This document shows, piece by piece, positions 63,323 through 64,000 of a DNA stretch of 64,000 bases (position 1 is the stretch's first letter; the number at the start of each line of letters is the position of its first letter). Source of the stretch: Chryseotalea sanaruensis (GTDB lineage: Bacteria; Bacteroidota; Bacteroidia; Cytophagales; Cyclobacteriaceae); contig NZ_BHXQ01000002.1 in assembly GCF_003990915.1 (NCBI RefSeq), positions 124,001 through 188,000 of the forward strand, read 5' to 3'. A program made the translations under genes and the position numbers. The notes under the pieces were generated by a model. It was not told the DNA's origin. It made no database searches and saw nothing but the letters and a program-made list of their open reading frames with translations.

Positions 63323-64000
63323 TACTTTTTTGCTCCTGCTCTTCGCAATTGTTTTCCCTTTTCTATTTCAATTTCCAATGCTCGCTGGTAGCGTTTAGCA
63401 TTGTTTATTTGCTGGCGATAATTATCTGTAAAATTGTGATATCCGGAAAAATCTTCCTTGGCACACATGTACAAATAGTTATTTACATCATGGTTCAATA
63501 CTGCATCAACACAATTTACCCTTGGCATGTTTATAGGACCAGGCGGTAAACCGGCATACTTATAAGTATTATAAGGCGAATCTATTTCCTTATGCTCATT
63601 TAACACACGCTTCAAACTAAAATCTCCCGAGGCAAATACAAGTGTTGGATCGGCCTGCAAAGGCATGTCTTGTTTTAACCTGTTCAAATAAAGACCGGCA
63701 ATTACTGGTGCTTCATCTTGCTTCATGGCTTCTGCCTGCACAATTGAAGCCAAAATAGAAACCTCCACTGGTGAAAGTCCTAATTGTGCTGCTTTGGCTT
63801 TGCGTTCATCATTCCAAAATATTACATACTCATCGTACATTCGTTCCATCAATGCATCGGGCAATATGTTATAATATACTTCGTAGGTATTGGGTATAAA
63901 CATACACATGAGGTTGTCTTTGTTGAAACCGTATTTGTTGTTCATCGAAAATTTTACCGCTGCTGCTTCAAACTCATCGGGGCGCATGCTCAGGTTGGTG
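63322..64000 (-). CDS. mltG: Endolytic murein transglycosylase MltG (5' end outside window)
   Basis: The C-terminal 226 residues of a YceG/MltG protein. The reading frame continues through 64000, so the ATG at 63987 is only an internal Met. Family stretches: FIPNTYEVYYN, SILASIVQAEA (holding the conserved Glu of the SIVxxE motif), VIAGLYLNRLKQDMPLQADPTL, SPYNTYKYAGLPPGPI and YLYMCAKEDFSGYHNF. MltG cuts nascent peptidoglycan strands and ends their growth. First gene of the coupled operon with thioesterase and YihY. Confidence 0.95.
   Translation of the reverse strand, partial: TNLSMRPDEFEAAAVKFSMNNKYGFNKDNLMCMFIPNTYEVYYNILPDALMERMYDEYVIFWNDERKAKAAQLGLSPVEVSILASIVQAEAMKQDEAPVIAGLYLNRLKQDMPLQADPTLVFASGDFSLKRVLNEHKEIDSPYNTYKYAGLPPGPINMPRVNCVDAVLNHDVNNYLYMCAKEDFSGYHNFTDNYRQQINNAKRYQRALEIEIEKGKQLRRAGAKK

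Overview
The window looks like a chromosome segment of a Bacteroidota bacterium, most likely class Cytophagia. The signs are: LytS/LytTR, hybrid-kinase and TPR-kinase signalling; a giant secreted protein ending in a type IX secretion (T9SS) sorting domain; lipoproteins with acidic residues just after the lipobox Cys (LES-like surface-export signals); BatD, DUF3667, VWA and Nfu families typical of the phylum; and a promoter of the TTG/TAnnTTTG type. Housekeeping genes present are aroC, ileS, lspA, rarA, uvrA and a partial mltG. No rRNA, tRNA, CRISPR array, prophage or transposase gene was found.

Layout. 0-4.5 kb (minus strand): LytTR regulator (cut by the window edge), its LytS-type kinase, a small membrane protein and a penicillin-acylase-family hydrolase. 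4.8-9.8 kb (mostly plus): membrane protein plus TauE/SafE permease, BatD-like protein, aroC, DUF1801 protein. 10.1-13.2 kb: AraC regulator, hybrid kinase and single-domain receiver. 13.5-15.7 kb: two DUF3494 ice-binding-type surface lipoproteins, followed by a structured, possibly transcribed intergenic segment. 16-20 kb: Omp85-like barrel, SDF-type symporter, Nfu scaffold, VF530 protein. 20.3-32.8 kb: TPR kinase and LuxR regulator, then a beta-helix protein and a 2542-residue T9SS adhesin that share a conserved leader; this is probably one sensing and surface-protein module. 32.9-51.8 kb: nuclease/phosphatase, RND-type exporter, ileS, lspA, amino-acid permease, DinB-like protein, the DUF3667-rarA-VWA operon, DoxX-like protein, uvrA.

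51.8-60 kb is the accessory part. It holds a broken DUF559 endonuclease gene, a decayed inverted duplicate of the 4.8-6.5 kb membrane-protein/TauE block, a run of secreted proteins including an HExxH lipoprotein and a frameshifted gene, a DUF4386 protein, and a tandem array of elements bounded by CACTGTCCCCC inverted repeats. One array element carries an intact DUF559 endonuclease gene. 60-64 kb: TerB-like protein, MBL hydrolase, and a coupled mltG-thioesterase-YihY operon on the minus strand.

The most unusual content is the repeats. The window has at least five families of short inverted or dispersed repeats in gene spacers: the DUF559-associated TIR element; an 86-88 bp MITE-like element in three copies; GTTGTT-type microrepeats in four copies; a hairpin cluster; and a CGTCATTGC palindrome. 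In three places such sequence has entered coding DNA: inside ileS, at the end of the DUF559 genes and at the end of the MBL gene. The TIR-bounded DUF559 endonuclease with gene-less short derivatives is the best candidate here for an undescribed mobile system. No database search was possible, so family names come from recognising motifs by eye.
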